The notes beneath the pieces are model-generated. The model was given only the letters and a program-made list of their open reading frames with translations. It was not told the origin of the DNA and searched no databases. Of a DNA stretch of 64,000 bases, positions 11,925-23,200 are shown one piece after another (within the stretch, counting starts at the first letter, position 1; every line of letters starts with the position of its first letter). The DNA comes from Melampsora larici-populina 98AG31. Lineage: Eukaryota > Basidiomycota > Pucciniomycetes > Pucciniales > Melampsoraceae. The stretch lies in the NCBI RefSeq assembly GCF_000204055.1, contig NW_006768778.1, forward strand, positions 1,588,638-1,652,637, given 5' to 3'. Both the position numbers and the translations under genes were made by a program.

Positions 11925-12147
11925 TTTGGATTATAATGAAGTCTTTCTGGTTCGGTTCTTGAAAAGATTGGTTAACAATTGACCACGATGTATCGAATCG
12001 TGATTTTCTTCTTTCTGGATTGGCCTACTCGTGGTTTATAATACCTTAGGGTTCGGACTAAACCTCATTGTCAGAAACCTTACTCCATTTCACAGAGAAT
12101 GTCACACATAAATCTGTACCGTTGAACCCGCGCACATGCATACCCGG
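11925..12147 (-). promoter_or_regulatory. RRS1 upstream region up to the KDZ-type element
   Basis: 223 bp separate the RRS1 start codon from the first base of the transposon. The last 8 bp (12140-12147, ATACCCGG) are the left copy of the target-site duplication. No specific promoter motif was identified. Confidence 0.35.
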
Positions 12148-12161
12148 GGGAGCATCGGGGT

Positions 12162-12213
12162 TTCGTATGTTTTGTGATAATTATCACATGATATTTATCA
12201 TGTGATAATACAG
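12162..12213. repeat. Nested palindromes in the left end of the KDZ-type element
   Basis: The perfect 16-bp palindrome TGTGATAATTATCACA overlaps a second inverted repeat with 13-bp arms, TTATCACATGATA and TATCATGTGATAA, separated by TT. The right end keeps the first palindrome with one change. Such subterminal palindromes are plausible transposase-binding sites or hairpins; the function is inferred. Confidence 0.8.
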
Positions 12214-12528
12214 ATCCACGTATTGACATCACACGTTACATGCATAGCCGTGTAGCTGGTTATATCCGCCGGGGCCTGCTGCGCACGGGGCTCGTCATTC
12301 CTGTGTTGCTCGCGGTTACCACCTCCCCCAAGCCATACCTTCTTCGATCGCCCCTCACCGTCATTACCTTTTTCCGTCCATTCTTCTGATCTCTTTCGGA
12401 TTCGCACGAAAATTTTTTCATGTTTTCAAAAAATTTTCCTCATAAAATGACGAAGTCAACCTCGATGTCCAACTGTCCCACAACTTTTGGTGGTTCCTTC
12501 ACCTATATTTCAAGACCAGCCATACGAT

Positions 12529-14738
12529 ATGCCCAGCGAGCCGGGTCCATACATAGGGGCCAGATACCGACGAATCCCCCAGCACCCCTTCTTACCAACA
12601 CCATATCCTGGCGCTAAGGTGGGTCTGGCTTGTCCAGACTGTCCAGGGAACGATGCGTCTCTAGTTTACATACACGCGGGGGGGGAGGATATCATCAAAA
12701 TTCGGGTGAGTACCATTCTGAGTCCGTCTGTTCATCTCATCCATACTTGAGCTGATTTACCCTTGATCGAACAAAACAGTGCTCAACGTTTGAAAGGCAT
12801 TACTACCGCACTTTCAAACTCAACCGATTGAATCACGAGATTGCGTTGATCAACGCTGGCGTCAAATATCCAATTCCGTATGATCCCTCTCAGCATGGAC
12901 CACCGGTCAACATCAACGGTGCAGTCGTAGCGCCTCGCCCATCAAATTCTCAGGCTAACTCTTTGACACGACCCAAACGCCCGCCACCTGCTGTCAAGTG
13001 TTCTCGGCCAAACCAAGGGCCAACCGCAACCAAACATAAAAGTGCCGGCAATGCTGGATGTGTATCGGGCTATTGCAAATCAGTGAGTGTTGACTGTCAT
13101 TTCCATTTCTGTTGGATATTTTTTTGGTTGACTTGACGTACCTCATCTTTGTACCCTGTAGTGTTGCACTGCGTTCAGTGCTCCCGGCAGTTGCTACGAA
13201 CACCGCCCGAAGGGACTCAACATGGGTCAGCGTCCGGCGCCATTGAACCCAGCTCAACTACCTCCTGCCCAACCCATTTTAACCGAGCCCCCACGACCCC
13301 GTGGCATCCCTCCCCCTCAGTGCTCTCAAAGTGTTCGCCGTGTAGGGCGCATCCTCCCTGAAGAGCACTTCTCGGTGCTGGAAAGAGCGAGACACGCACA
13401 CGCAGCCATTTCGCGACAGGCTTCATGCCCCTCAATCGACGAAGGGAAGGTTGTTAGCCTTCACTTTGTTACCAAAGTGAGTTTGAGACATTGTAGCAGG
13501 ACTATTTCCAATTTGTCACACTGAAATATCTCGTCATTCAGGAATCACGATCACCCGTTATATCACATCTCTTCGAAACTTGGCCAGTCGCTGTGTTGGG
13601 CAAATGTGTTTCCCTGGCTCGTCAGGTCCAAGAAGCTGCAGGGCCTACCTGGGATGGGAATGTGCTTGTGTGGGATGAACTCGTGAGGAATTGGGTACGT
13701 GATGTCTCTCTCGATATCCAGGCGATAGATAATATAGATGTAAATTTATCGACTACTTCATGAAACGTGACTTCAGCGTGAAATACCGATGACACTCCCA
13801 CACCGATATATCACTACTGCACAAAATCTGGTGGTATGTATACCGAGTCATCGATCAGAGCTGAATCATGACCTTCAAGAAGTTCTAGAAAGTTTGGGAC
13901 AGGGAAAACCTTTACTGGCCACCAATCCGGCCACCAACTCAATTAATTCATCACCAACATCAACGCAATCAAACAAATCTCTTGGGAAGACTGCGGTGAC
14001 TGCTACGTCTGAAGATGCACACGATGGTCCAATGGACGACTCTTCCCCCATAGACTCCCCTGAACCTGACCTAATCTCCAAACACCATGGATCCGCCGTT
14101 CTTAAAGGCTCAACCGCCAATCCCATTTGTATAGATTTGGACTCAGACTCGGACTGCGACCGCGGAGGTTTAACGGCACCCAAAGGTTTCATAGATCCGG
14201 GACTACTGACTCCTCCTGATGACGAGGTCCGTCATTTCCTCTTCCATCTGCCTGCATTCTCAAAACGCCTCGAAAGTTGACACCAAACTTTTTGCCTCAG
14301 CCCGATAGGAAGCCCTTGCAATCCGAGTCGAACAAGACAAATGCTCCACGACCCCAGCATTTACAAGAATGGCCAGGCAAAAAACTCCTTGTCTCTTCAC
14401 TACTGGAATGGTACGCCGCGTCTACCACTCGGGGAACCCGGACACCGCAGTGGTTTGAACGTTTTGGAAACGAGTATGAGTACGAAGATCAAACGGTCCA
14501 TCGCTATTGGAGATGGGTGGACAAAGTCACTTATGAGAGGTTTCAAAAGTGGCATGAGGAATGGCCTTTAGTGGGTGATGTCACTCAGGAAAGCATTCTT
14601 GTTAGTCAAGCACGGCGTGTTTTTCAGCTTGAGTTCAACGCAGTCGCCAGGTTAAAGAATTCACTGGTGCGTGAGCGCGGCCTTGGTGTGGGCAAGGGTC
14701 CTCGACCTGTTGTTCCACGGAAGAGGAAAAACAATTAA
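12529..14738 (+). CDS. Cys/His-cluster protein of the KDZ-type element, function unknown
   Basis: Exons 12529-12705, 12780-13082, 13162-13476, 13542-13694, 13777-14226 and 14277-14738 all join in phase to about 619 residues. The start is uncertain: 12529 is the first ATG after an in-frame stop at 12448. There are two Cys-rich patches, each split by an intron. The first is CPDCPGN...RCSTFERHYYRTF, somewhat like a GRF-type finger. The second is CVSGYCKSCCTAF...CYEHR. A Ser/Pro-rich middle holds ICIDLDSDSD, a good match to a SUMO-interacting motif. The C-terminal third is Trp-rich (WFERFGNEYEYED, YWRWVDK, WHEEWP). I do not recognise the family; a DNA- or chromatin-binding role is a guess. Confidence 0.6.
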
Positions 14739-15198
14739 TTTCTACCTTTGTTATGATATGTTTCCCTGGTTATATTCCTTTCTTGCGGGGTGGGGTGTTA
14801 CGGTTGTCACCGGGGGTTCTTTTGGTCGCTTCCCTTGGCTATCCCTTGTCAACTACAACATAGAGATGTCTAACCTGGAATATGAAAATCATTAGTCATA
14901 TGTGTCATGCCTGGTCCGTCGTAGCCATAGAGGACCCCTTGGTTATGATATGATCAGATCACGTCTAGACAAAGACGTCCAGCCCGTGATCCAAATGGTA
15001 TTAAACACAGTGATTCATGACCCACCAAGTAGTAAGTACGACCCTCTTCATAAGAATTTCTTCAACGTTTCCATCATTGCCATATTTTTGGACGCGATCT
15101 ACTTCCACAAACTTTCCCAAGTCTATATAGAGTTGTCTATATAGACTATCAAATCCCCACAAACGATTTGCTTTAAACTGAACGAACAAAACGTCACT

Positions 15199-16280
15199 AT
15201 GGACGAGATAGATTTATACAAAACCTTAGGCTTTGGTGGGTACATATAATGTACCTACCCGCAACATCATTATCCTTGTACTGATCTTTTTTTTATTCCG
15301 CAGGTTCACGAAGCATCCAGATGACTGCAACAGAAGACCTTGGATGGAGGGCTCTGCCTTTCGATGATCATAGTCAACCACAAGACCTAGAGAGTGACTT
15401 GGTCTTTGCGCTACTCCCACGTCCAGGTGCTGCGTCACAATCAGATGCCCTCGACTACCAATGGACATCTAATTATGCCCATGTGGATGTGGACCAAACC
15501 GGTCGAATTCATTATTGGGACGGCCGTACCACCCATCACGCTATCATGCATTCCCTGAATCCAGCAATTGAGAAGATCGAATTGAATGCATGTGCTCTTG
15601 ATGCAAATCACGATACTCTAGTGGATCATCTTCACTTCGCACAGATGTTTGTCCATGCTGCGTGCCTCTTCGACAAATTCAGAGGAGTCCTTGTAGAAGA
15701 AATAGACTTCACTCCAAAACAAAACAAACGCCTTAAGAACATGCATGTGAGCCAACATTTTACTCATTCATCTTTGGCCAAGTATCCTACTTATCTTTTT
15801 TAATTTCTGCTTCAGTTTGTTCAGAATGTGGTCTTGTGTAAGCGGAACGATGGGGATATTGAACCAGTGAAGCGTTGGTTCAATCTCCGTGAACCACTGG
15901 CTGGGACACCAGCTTTCATAACCTCTGATTGTCAGTTTGAACCTCGGCAACACGCGAAGGGTTTTGTGGGTGAGATACTTGCCTGCTTCACTCACTGGAG
16001 CTACGAATACCATGGAAGGCATGCCCTGATATGTGGCTTCCGTGGGATTGGTGATGTGATCACTGATCTAACGATCATGGATGATGAGTACGTCATCCTT
16101 CACATGTATGTCGCATTCTAATGAACTGATCATTTGTTTGATTGCATCTGTAGACGACCTTGGTTTCTCGACAATACATTTACAGGTGGTTTGCAAAGCT
16201 TCGCATCGAAACATCAGTGTTCAAGCGTATGTGATGCAATTGGCTTGACAAAGCCTCCACCGTTCTACAAATTGGAATGA
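15199..16280 (+). CDS. Alpha-kinase-fold protein carried by the KDZ-type element (possible pseudokinase)
   Basis: Exons 15199-15235, 15304-15746, 15816-16087 and 16154-16280 join in phase to 292 residues. The C-terminal half matches the atypical alpha-kinase fold (MHCK, eEF2K, TRPM7 families): FTHWSYEYHG corresponds to the conserved FSHFTY strand, CGFRGIGDVITDLTI to the DLQGVG-LTDP block, and FTGGLQSFASKHQCSSVC to the GxxGI-F-HxCxxxC zinc module. The zinc ligands (His in THW, His, Cys, Cys) are all present. The catalytic Asp of DLQG is Gly here (GFRG), while the Asp of LTDP remains. It may therefore be inactive or use an altered mechanism. No transmembrane segment is seen. It lies well inside the element. 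Confidence 0.75.
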
Positions 16281-17380
16281 TCACATCAAAATCAATGGAA
16301 TTGCTTTGTATTGTGATGGTTTTCAAACGCAATGACCCCATGCCCTTCAATTCCAATCTTTTTCCCTTGTATGTTCCCTGCATGTATGAGGTTTTGGTTA
16401 GTCTTGTTTGGAGATTGTGTTATATGGATCTGTGTGATTGTATCTAGCCATACCAAAAGAAAATCATTCATGACGCACACCAAAAGTGGAATTTTGCCAA
16501 CCAATCTTTCATTTACAATTCAAGATTGTAACAGCTCCTTTGTAGCACTTGAGATAGGTGCTATGTCTATGGGGGCATATCGTTTTATTAAAACTCATTT
16601 GGGGCTTATAAGTTTTGCTTCCACAAGGCTAGAAAGCGTTTGAAGTTTTCTAACAACCATTTACTTCATGGGTGGAAGACAATATAGGTACAACCTTCCA
16701 CTATGTAGCAGGTTGTAAATGGTCCACGTAGAACTAGGGGAAAAGCATTACAATATCTACATGTAGTGATCAAAACCCCCACTATAAGTTTGGAAGGATT
16801 GTGTTAGAGGGTTACAATATCTATCTGCAATGTTAAAGTAGGTTAAAATTTAATTGAGGAGTTTGAACTACTTATATAAATTTTTGGAAGTGGATATGTT
16901 CCCACCATTTCCAACACCGTTGATGAATCAGTTTGGGAGTGCGGTAAAGCGGATCACCTTGACATGATTGATTATGTTCCCCATATTCAATCCTTGAAAG
17001 TAGATTTACGCTGCTGGATGTATAGTGAAGGTCAGATTATAAACATTTGGTTCTGATGTGTGAGCTTTCTCAACATCTTTTTGCTATAAGATGTATGTAT
17101 TTAAATGTGATGATATCTATTGAAATCCTCACGTTTAAATCAAGCTTGCCAAAAAAATATATATTATATATTTAAAGTCAATCATAAATATATAATATAT
17201 ATATACTTTCATCCAAACATTCCAATCTACAATAAAGTTAAGAAAAAAACTGTCCTCACTTGGTTCACAAAGATGATCGATTTTGATCCACTGGAAGTTG
17301 AGTATAGATTTATCCGTGTTTTGAGATACATAAGCATACATGCTATATTTGACCTATTTTATAAACAAGGTTAAATTAAA
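16281..17380. other. Non-coding interior of the KDZ-type element
   Basis: AT-rich spacer between the alpha-kinase gene and the 3' end of the transposase gene. Only short overlapping frames are present. An (AT)-rich stretch lies near 17155-17210. Confidence 0.5.
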
Positions 17381-17520
17381 CAGCCTTCCCCGTGTTTTTA
17401 GAAACAGATTTATTCGAACCCAGAGTGAAACAGGTGGAATGACACAAAAAAAAGCCTTCCCCGTGTGCTTTGGAACAGATTTATTGGAACCCAGAGGGAA
17501 ACAGGTGGAATGACACAACG
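17381..17520. repeat. Two-copy tandem duplication, 71-bp period
   Basis: agccttccccgtgt begins at 17382 and again at 17453. Both copies contain acagatttatt-gaaccca and end aacaggtggaatgacacaa. It sits just 3' of the transposase gene, within the element. Confidence 0.85.
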
Positions 17521-17680
17521 ATATAGAACTGCAAGTGACTAACAGCCAAAAGAGTTGACGCAAGGGGCTTCATCAAATGGAGGGGGGATGAGGCCAATGT
17601 CAATACGTGTCAATTTGAATCAGTATGGAGGTAGGTAGAAGTCAAGGACATACCTCGAAACTATGAAACCGGAGGATGAA

Positions 17681-19950
17681 TTAAAATTTTTGTGAACCAA
17701 TATACTCCAAGCTTGGCCGGGCAGCCAATGCATCACACAGCCATATGTTGCGAAATTCAACCATTTCTTCCAGGAAAAATTCATACCGGGTAGCCTGCAT
17801 GTTGCGACACATGGAGGCAAATCCTCCATACCATATGTTACTCAACTCACCGGCTGAGGCATTGAAGATCCAGGAACCTTTCTGTTGCAAGTCGGGGAAT
17901 TTCTTGGGGTCAGTGTACATTTGAAAAAAGCTATCGCTCTCTTTATGAGAGCGATGATGGAAGGGGTCAACAGGAATGACTGTGTTTTCAAAGGGAGTCG
18001 GATCCTTGTCTCCATTATGTATCACTTGTAACAGGTTGCAGGCATTGTCGTAGAAGATCACTTCTGGCAGACCATCTGGGAAGGCTTCAACAAGATAGTC
18101 CTTTAAGCAGGTAATACAATTGTCAGTGAAACGGTTTCCAGAGATGTGCATGTAAAATGATGAAATGCGACATACCCTCAGGGCACTGGGTGCTTCTGCG
18201 TTGTAGAACGTTCTCCGAGATAATATGATGCCGCACGCACCGACGATGAGTTGGTCATTATGCGTGCGGGAACGGCTCAAAACAGGTGTACCTTTGGGCT
18301 TAGCTACGCCACCGTCACGGGCAGCCTCGTGTTCTCGATCGGCCTCGTTGGCTTGGTGGAGGGCGTCAAAATCAATTAGTTCAGCGGTGTCAGGATGGAG
18401 GTGGACAGAAGGATCAGATGGAAGGTGTGATCCCGGCCGGTTGAGCATGGATTTCAGTGAAAAGTTTTTCTTTTTTAACGCTTGAAACACCTTGAAAGCT
18501 TCCTTGTGTTTTTTTGCTTTGGCATGTTTGCGATCCTGGTTCAGCAAGAGCGGTGCAAGGTTGTGCAACGCACCAACCTTTCAAACTTTCCTCGTGATCT
18601 GCACAAAATCGAGAGGTTACTTTTGGTAAAGCGTTGAGGCACGGGCCATCAGGAGGTGGAGCCCCGGCGCGATGTGCTAGCGCTTGGAGCTGTGCAGAGG
18701 ATGCAGTGCACCGCCAATGGCCTATCGTAAGGCCGTCGGTGACCACAGCGCGGATAACTGATATGATGAAAAACGTAAGCAAGAGGTCAGACAGGCTTAA
18801 ATAATTTGAGTTCCACAACCTTGATTAATATTTAAATCGGCATCCTTACTTTTGACTGTATTCTTTCCTTCGTGCTCAATCGGATATGTTCGCACACACA
18901 ACGAACAAAAATGATCACGGTGATGTGAACCATTATTTGCTATATAATGGAGCTCTCGGATCATCGCGGGTAGTAAACGGTCGGTGTTGTCTCCATGGGC
19001 ACTGACGTGCAGCACATATCCACGTCGCTCACATCGTCGGAGGAGGCTGAAGATGTCGACCCCGTCGCGCGCGACTTCTTGCGAGATCTTAGGACATATG
19101 AGGCGGTTGCCTGAGTTAATTGGCACTTGCTGGCCCTTGAAATTGGTCGTGTTGTATAAGTTGACGAGATTGAAATTGGATATGCTGGGAAAAAGGAAAT
19201 GTGAGTGTCAGTCCGGTTCTTCCTGCTAGGGGACATATGCATTTGGGGACTGACTGCGCTAACATCTGCGATTGTCGGAATGACATTGCTAGACGGTAGG
19301 TCATGCCAAAGTGGCAGTGCACCTGGTAGTGATCCGGGTGGGCGCCCTGGGCTTTGGTGTAATATACACGTGTTTCGTTTGTGGTGTAATACGACGGTCG
19401 ATAGGTGGCGCGACAATCTACGAAGGTCTAGATGTCAGGAGGGGTGTGATCAACGTAAACAGCAATGCGGGTATTTTGCTATACCTAGACAAGACCAGGT
19501 ATAGAACTCGGCGGAGTGTATACCGTCGAGGTCGTACACATAGCCATGCCTTCGAGGTCGAATCTCAAGGGGTCGTCCGGAACGTTGATCGCAAACTAGG
19601 CAGGTAGAAGTAGGTGGAGTGAGATACACTTCGTGAATCTTAGTTGGAAGTTGCACCTCCAGGCCGTGCAAGCGTATCAGATTGGCAGGGTTAATGTGGG
19701 CGAAGGGGACCGAAGGAAATGTTAGATTCCAGAGGGCTTCGTACTCGTCCATGTCCAGGTCAAGTTGCAATGCGAGCGATAGGAACGGTAGAACCCTAGT
19801 GTCAGCTGAAGTAAATTTTAACACATTGTCAGCCCGGTTGTACACCTCACTGGCGAGGTTGACAAATTTGACAAGGTTGGCGAGCGTGAGATGCCGTGCA
19901 AGTTGCGGATGTTCTGCTTCGAGACGTGAGGTAAAGTTGGTGACGAGCAT
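17681..19950 (-). CDS. KDZ-type transposase with CxC-like cysteine clusters (possible frameshift)
   Basis: Transposase of the element. The N-terminal segment (19450-19950) leads into CLVCDQ...RRHGYVYDLDGIHSAEFYTWSC, resembling the CxC5-type Cys cluster found with KDZ transposases. The next exons carry RPSYYTTNETRVYYTK and a helical block. A second cluster follows: FCSLC, AVVTDGLTIGHWRC, RFCADHEE, CVAQPC. The core (18568-17681) has THNDQLIVGACGII, a GTATGT intron (about 18104-18175), then VIFYDNACNL, VDPFHHRSHKESDSFF and NASAGELSNIWYGGF, matching the conserved YDxxC, HxxxHKES and GE-N blocks. Near 18540 (around GCAAACATGCC) the frame must shift for the second cluster to join the core. This is either a lesion or an unresolved intron. 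Confidence 0.7.
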
Positions 19951-20897
19951 GATTCCACCAGACCAACTGTAGATAGAGCAATAACCGGGGAGTCAGCACT
20001 CTTCAGTTGGAGATAAAAGAATGGAAGCGAATGGGAAAGAGGTGAGGTTACCGATGAAGTTGACCACTAGATTGACGACTAGAGGTTATGGTGTTTCTTA
20101 GCGATCGGAGGATAGACGACGGTGTACAGAAGGGCAGTACGACGAGAAGACCTCCGAACGGATGTCGGTATAGAACCATAAACAGTACAAACTTTGGAGG
20201 AATGGGTCCCGCAGGCAAGCACGTGAGAGACCCAATGTCACGTCTGTGGTTGCAAAGTATTCTGAATACAAGCATAACTGTAGGGCTGTATGATGCTTTT
20301 ACAAGATTTTATCATAAGTCGTGTGATAGTTATCACAAGACATACGAATCCTCGATCTACCCATACCCGGGCACATTTTGGCTTCCACCCAGCTGCTGTG
20401 GTCCATTCTTTTATTAATTGCATAACTAGAGTCCCGTGGGCGGCCCGCCGCCCTCCCGTGCTCTGTGTAAAGATGCACCGCTCAATTACAACGTTACTTT
20501 GTCACTGCCAACAAAGGACCATCACAGTCCCCATGCAACCTTTGACACATCCTCCAATGCTGTTCTGCCTCCCTTGGCAATGCATCACCCCTTTGCCCTC
20601 ATATTTCTCCACCATCATCCGCTATTAAGCATGCCTTCAAATAAACCAAATGCTACCATGCTACTCCGATAACAACTTTTTGGCCCTGACTGGCTGGTAG
20701 TGATGATATTAACTAACCTACATTGCAGGGTTAGTCTTGCCTCACAGTCAGTGGAGGCGCCTGGCCTAGTCAAGTTGATAGCAAAGGGCTCGGTTGCTCT
20801 ACTTAATTGGACTGTCAGCCCTGATTCAAATTGCATCACTTTCCGCAAATGCAATAACAGGTCAATGCCGTGCAAATCGTGCCCCGCCAATGGCTGT

Positions 20898-21435
20898 GAG
20901 GCCCTATGACGGCAATGATGGAGAATGACAACTGTTTGCGAAAGAAGTTCTGCCGTGGAGACCCAGGCGGAGATTGTCAACGGGTTTTGGCGATGGGCTG
21001 AGCCTTCTCTCATTCACTGCCCAGACTGGTTTGTTCTATTTAAGGGTCAGAGTCATGCTGATGTAGCTATGACCATGATCAGAGATACAGGGTGTACCAC
21101 GCCGACAGGTATGAGGCCCTATGACGGCAATGGTGCAGAATGACAACTCTCCGCAAAAGAAGGTGTGAGGCGGAGACCCAGGCGCAGAAAGTCAACGGGT
21201 TTCGATGATGGGCTGAGCCCTCTCTCATTTACTGCCCAGACGGGTTTGTTATATGAAGGGTCGGGGTCATGCTGATATAGCTATGACCGTGATTAGAAAC
21301 AACAGGGTGTAGCTTTTGTTGACCACATTGGTTAAGTTTCCGTTAACATGCCCGTAAGTGGTCGTTCTATCAAAGTATTGCGGTCAAACTGATGTAGCTA
21401 TGACCGTGATTAACAACAACAGGGTTTAGGTTTTG
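20898..21435. repeat. Tandem duplication, 215-bp period, about 2.3 copies
   Basis: gaggccctatgacggcaat starts at 20898 and 21113. Both units continue through ggagacccaggcg, tcaacgggttt, gatgggctgagcc and actgcccaga, and end with atgctgat-tagctatgacc. The last block (tagctatgaccgtgatta-aacaacaggg) recurs a third time at about 21395-21430. The copies are clearly diverged, so the duplication is old. Confidence 0.85.
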
Positions 21436-22242
21436 GTGACAACAGAATTGAATTTTTGGCGGCGGCTTTTTTTTGTTTTGAGCAAATTTTCTTTTATTTG
21501 TTTGATCATGTCAAAAACCACAATGCATAATTTTCTTCAAGTCCCCAAAGTTGAAGTGACCTATGCCATTTTCAGCTCTCATGATTCAATTCAAAAGAAT
21601 GGGTATAGTGTGAGTGCTGTGCAGACACAGTTGTAGATCTGAAGAGTCTAAATAGGCAAGCATGCAAGGTCTGTAACTTGCTTCTCTTGAGCATAGCCAC
21701 AGAGAACTTACACCAATGATATTGTGTGGTATGCTGACAATGCAGAAGGATGTATGTATGACCTAAGCTGCCGTGCTATGTAGCCTGAGGCTGAAGGTGA
21801 CAGTAGATGATACAGTTATGGGTATATTTGAGCTCCAGGGGTTTCCAGGGGTTTGAGTGGCAGACAAATCTACCAGGATCCACTTGTAATAATCATACTG
21901 GCATCACAATCAAAGATGCTTATATAACATGTCTGGCATCTGACTCCAGGCCAAAAACAACCAAACATCTGGGGACCTCTTAGCTTAACAAAACCCTCTC
22001 TGCACTGCCACATTGGCACCCTTGCAGAGGGGCTTACAACTAATGGATGATTCCCGGTGTGAGTACTCAAAAGATTAATTCTCCTTGTGCAGTTTTTTGA
22101 GTTTTCTCACTTCCCTCATAGACAAACATCATTTGAGAAAGTTGTTCTAGATAATCTTCTACACATCCTTGTGGCCTCATAACATAGGTCCTATGAGTGA
22201 TGTCGCAAAACATTTGGTTTGAAGATGTTTACAACCTTGCCT

Positions 22243-22392
22243 GCAGTGTGGCCTTGTTGTATTTTGAATTCATGTGAACACATGCTGCATACCCCCTTAC
22301 AAGTAGGACAAATCTTGAAGACGTACCACAACAACTGCATGATGGAGTGGGTTTTCTTGGTTGATAAAGGGGTGGAAACATGTAGAAAATAA
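22243..22392 (+). pseudogene. RING-finger-like exon remnant
   Basis: Plus-strand open segment reading WPCCILNSCEH...ILKTYHNNCMMEWVF. The H-x2-C-x2-W pattern and the preceding Cys-rich start resemble the RING exon of the 2081-3889 gene. The second Cys of the first pair is Leu, and no intact flanking exons are visible. It is called as a decayed relative only. Confidence 0.25.
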
Positions 22393-22441
22393 TCCAGACA
22401 ACTTTCCTTGTAGGTTCAAGTGATGTTTGAGTTATGTTTTT

Positions 22442-23200
22442 CTCAATGAAATTTGTTAACCACTTGATCATTTCAATTCATTCCATAAGAATACAGAAGT
22501 TGATGACATTCTCTGATTAAATTGAGAGCAGTAAACTTCAATTATACACAATAAATTTTTGTTGATGCATGGGCATGAAACACCATTATATTTTTGGTGA
22601 GATGTGCAAAGGCACATGAAACTCTTAATTCATGGATATCAACAGAGTTCCTAGACTAAATTTTTACTCTCTTTGTTGATTGGAGATTTCAACAGAGAAA
22701 ACTTTGAATTTTTTAGCTCAAGGCAAACCTGTTACCTGTTGGCAGTGCTGATAAAAAATTGTATATCTTGCTATCTGAGAGACATGAGACATGTTTCAAT
22801 TACAAATCAAATAAACTTTGTTAATTGTTTTATCATTGCAATTGATTCCATCAAGTATACAGAAGTTGGAATTGTCTGCTGCTTAAATGGAGACCAGTAA
22901 CAATCAATTATACAACATAAACCTCTATTGACAAAACTGAGATCTGGATCTCTGAGAGCCATTAACAAGTTTCACCTATAAATTCAATGAAATTTGTTAA
23001 CTGCTTGATCATTTCAATTCATTCCATAAGAATACAGAAGTTGGTAACATGCACCAATTGAATTGAGACCAGCAAACTTCAATTATACCAGATAAATTTT
23101 TGTGGATGCGTGGGCATGAAACACCATTATATTTTTGGTGAGACGTGAGAAGGGAGACTAGTGTGTTTCACAAAATTTGCAATTCATGGATATCACCAGA
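22442..23200. repeat. Three diverged direct repeats upstream of the split secreted-protein gene
   Basis: Segments at about 22442-22640, 22825-22925 and 22984-23200 share cttgatcatttcaattcatt, ccataagaatacagaagttg, aacttcaattata and catgggcatgaaacaccatt-type blocks, in the same order and orientation. The first and third are the closest pair. They lie directly upstream of the start codon at 23297, so they may include duplicated promoter sequence. Confidence 0.75.

Larger units (their letters stand above)
12148..20362. mobile_element. KDZ-type (Kyakuja-Dileera-Zisupton-like) DNA transposon with passenger genes
   Basis: An 8,215-bp element. The 8-bp direct repeat ATACCCGG flanks it at 12140-12147 and 20363-20370. 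Inside lie imperfect terminal inverted repeats beginning GGGAGCATCGGGG on the left and GGGTAGATCGAGG on the right in complement. They share TTCGTATGT and then TTGTGATAA-N-TATCACA, with about 35 of the first 43 positions identical. Eight-bp duplications are reported for Zisupton-type elements. Contents: a minus-strand KDZ/CxC transposase (about 17681-19950), and on the plus strand a Cys-rich protein and an alpha-kinase-fold protein. I judge the superfamily from transposase motifs only. Confidence 0.82.
20371..22440. other. Intergenic with tandem repeat and possible gene remnants
   Basis: No intact gene. It is GC-richer than its surroundings up to about 21300. It includes the 215-bp-period duplication at 20898-21435 and a RING-finger-like remnant at 22243-22392, listed separately. 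Confidence 0.45.

Noticed and set aside
18225..19972. Plus-strand frames opposite the KDZ transposase
   Set aside because: Rich in Arg/Ser and without motifs; the minus strand carries conserved transposase motifs over the same span.
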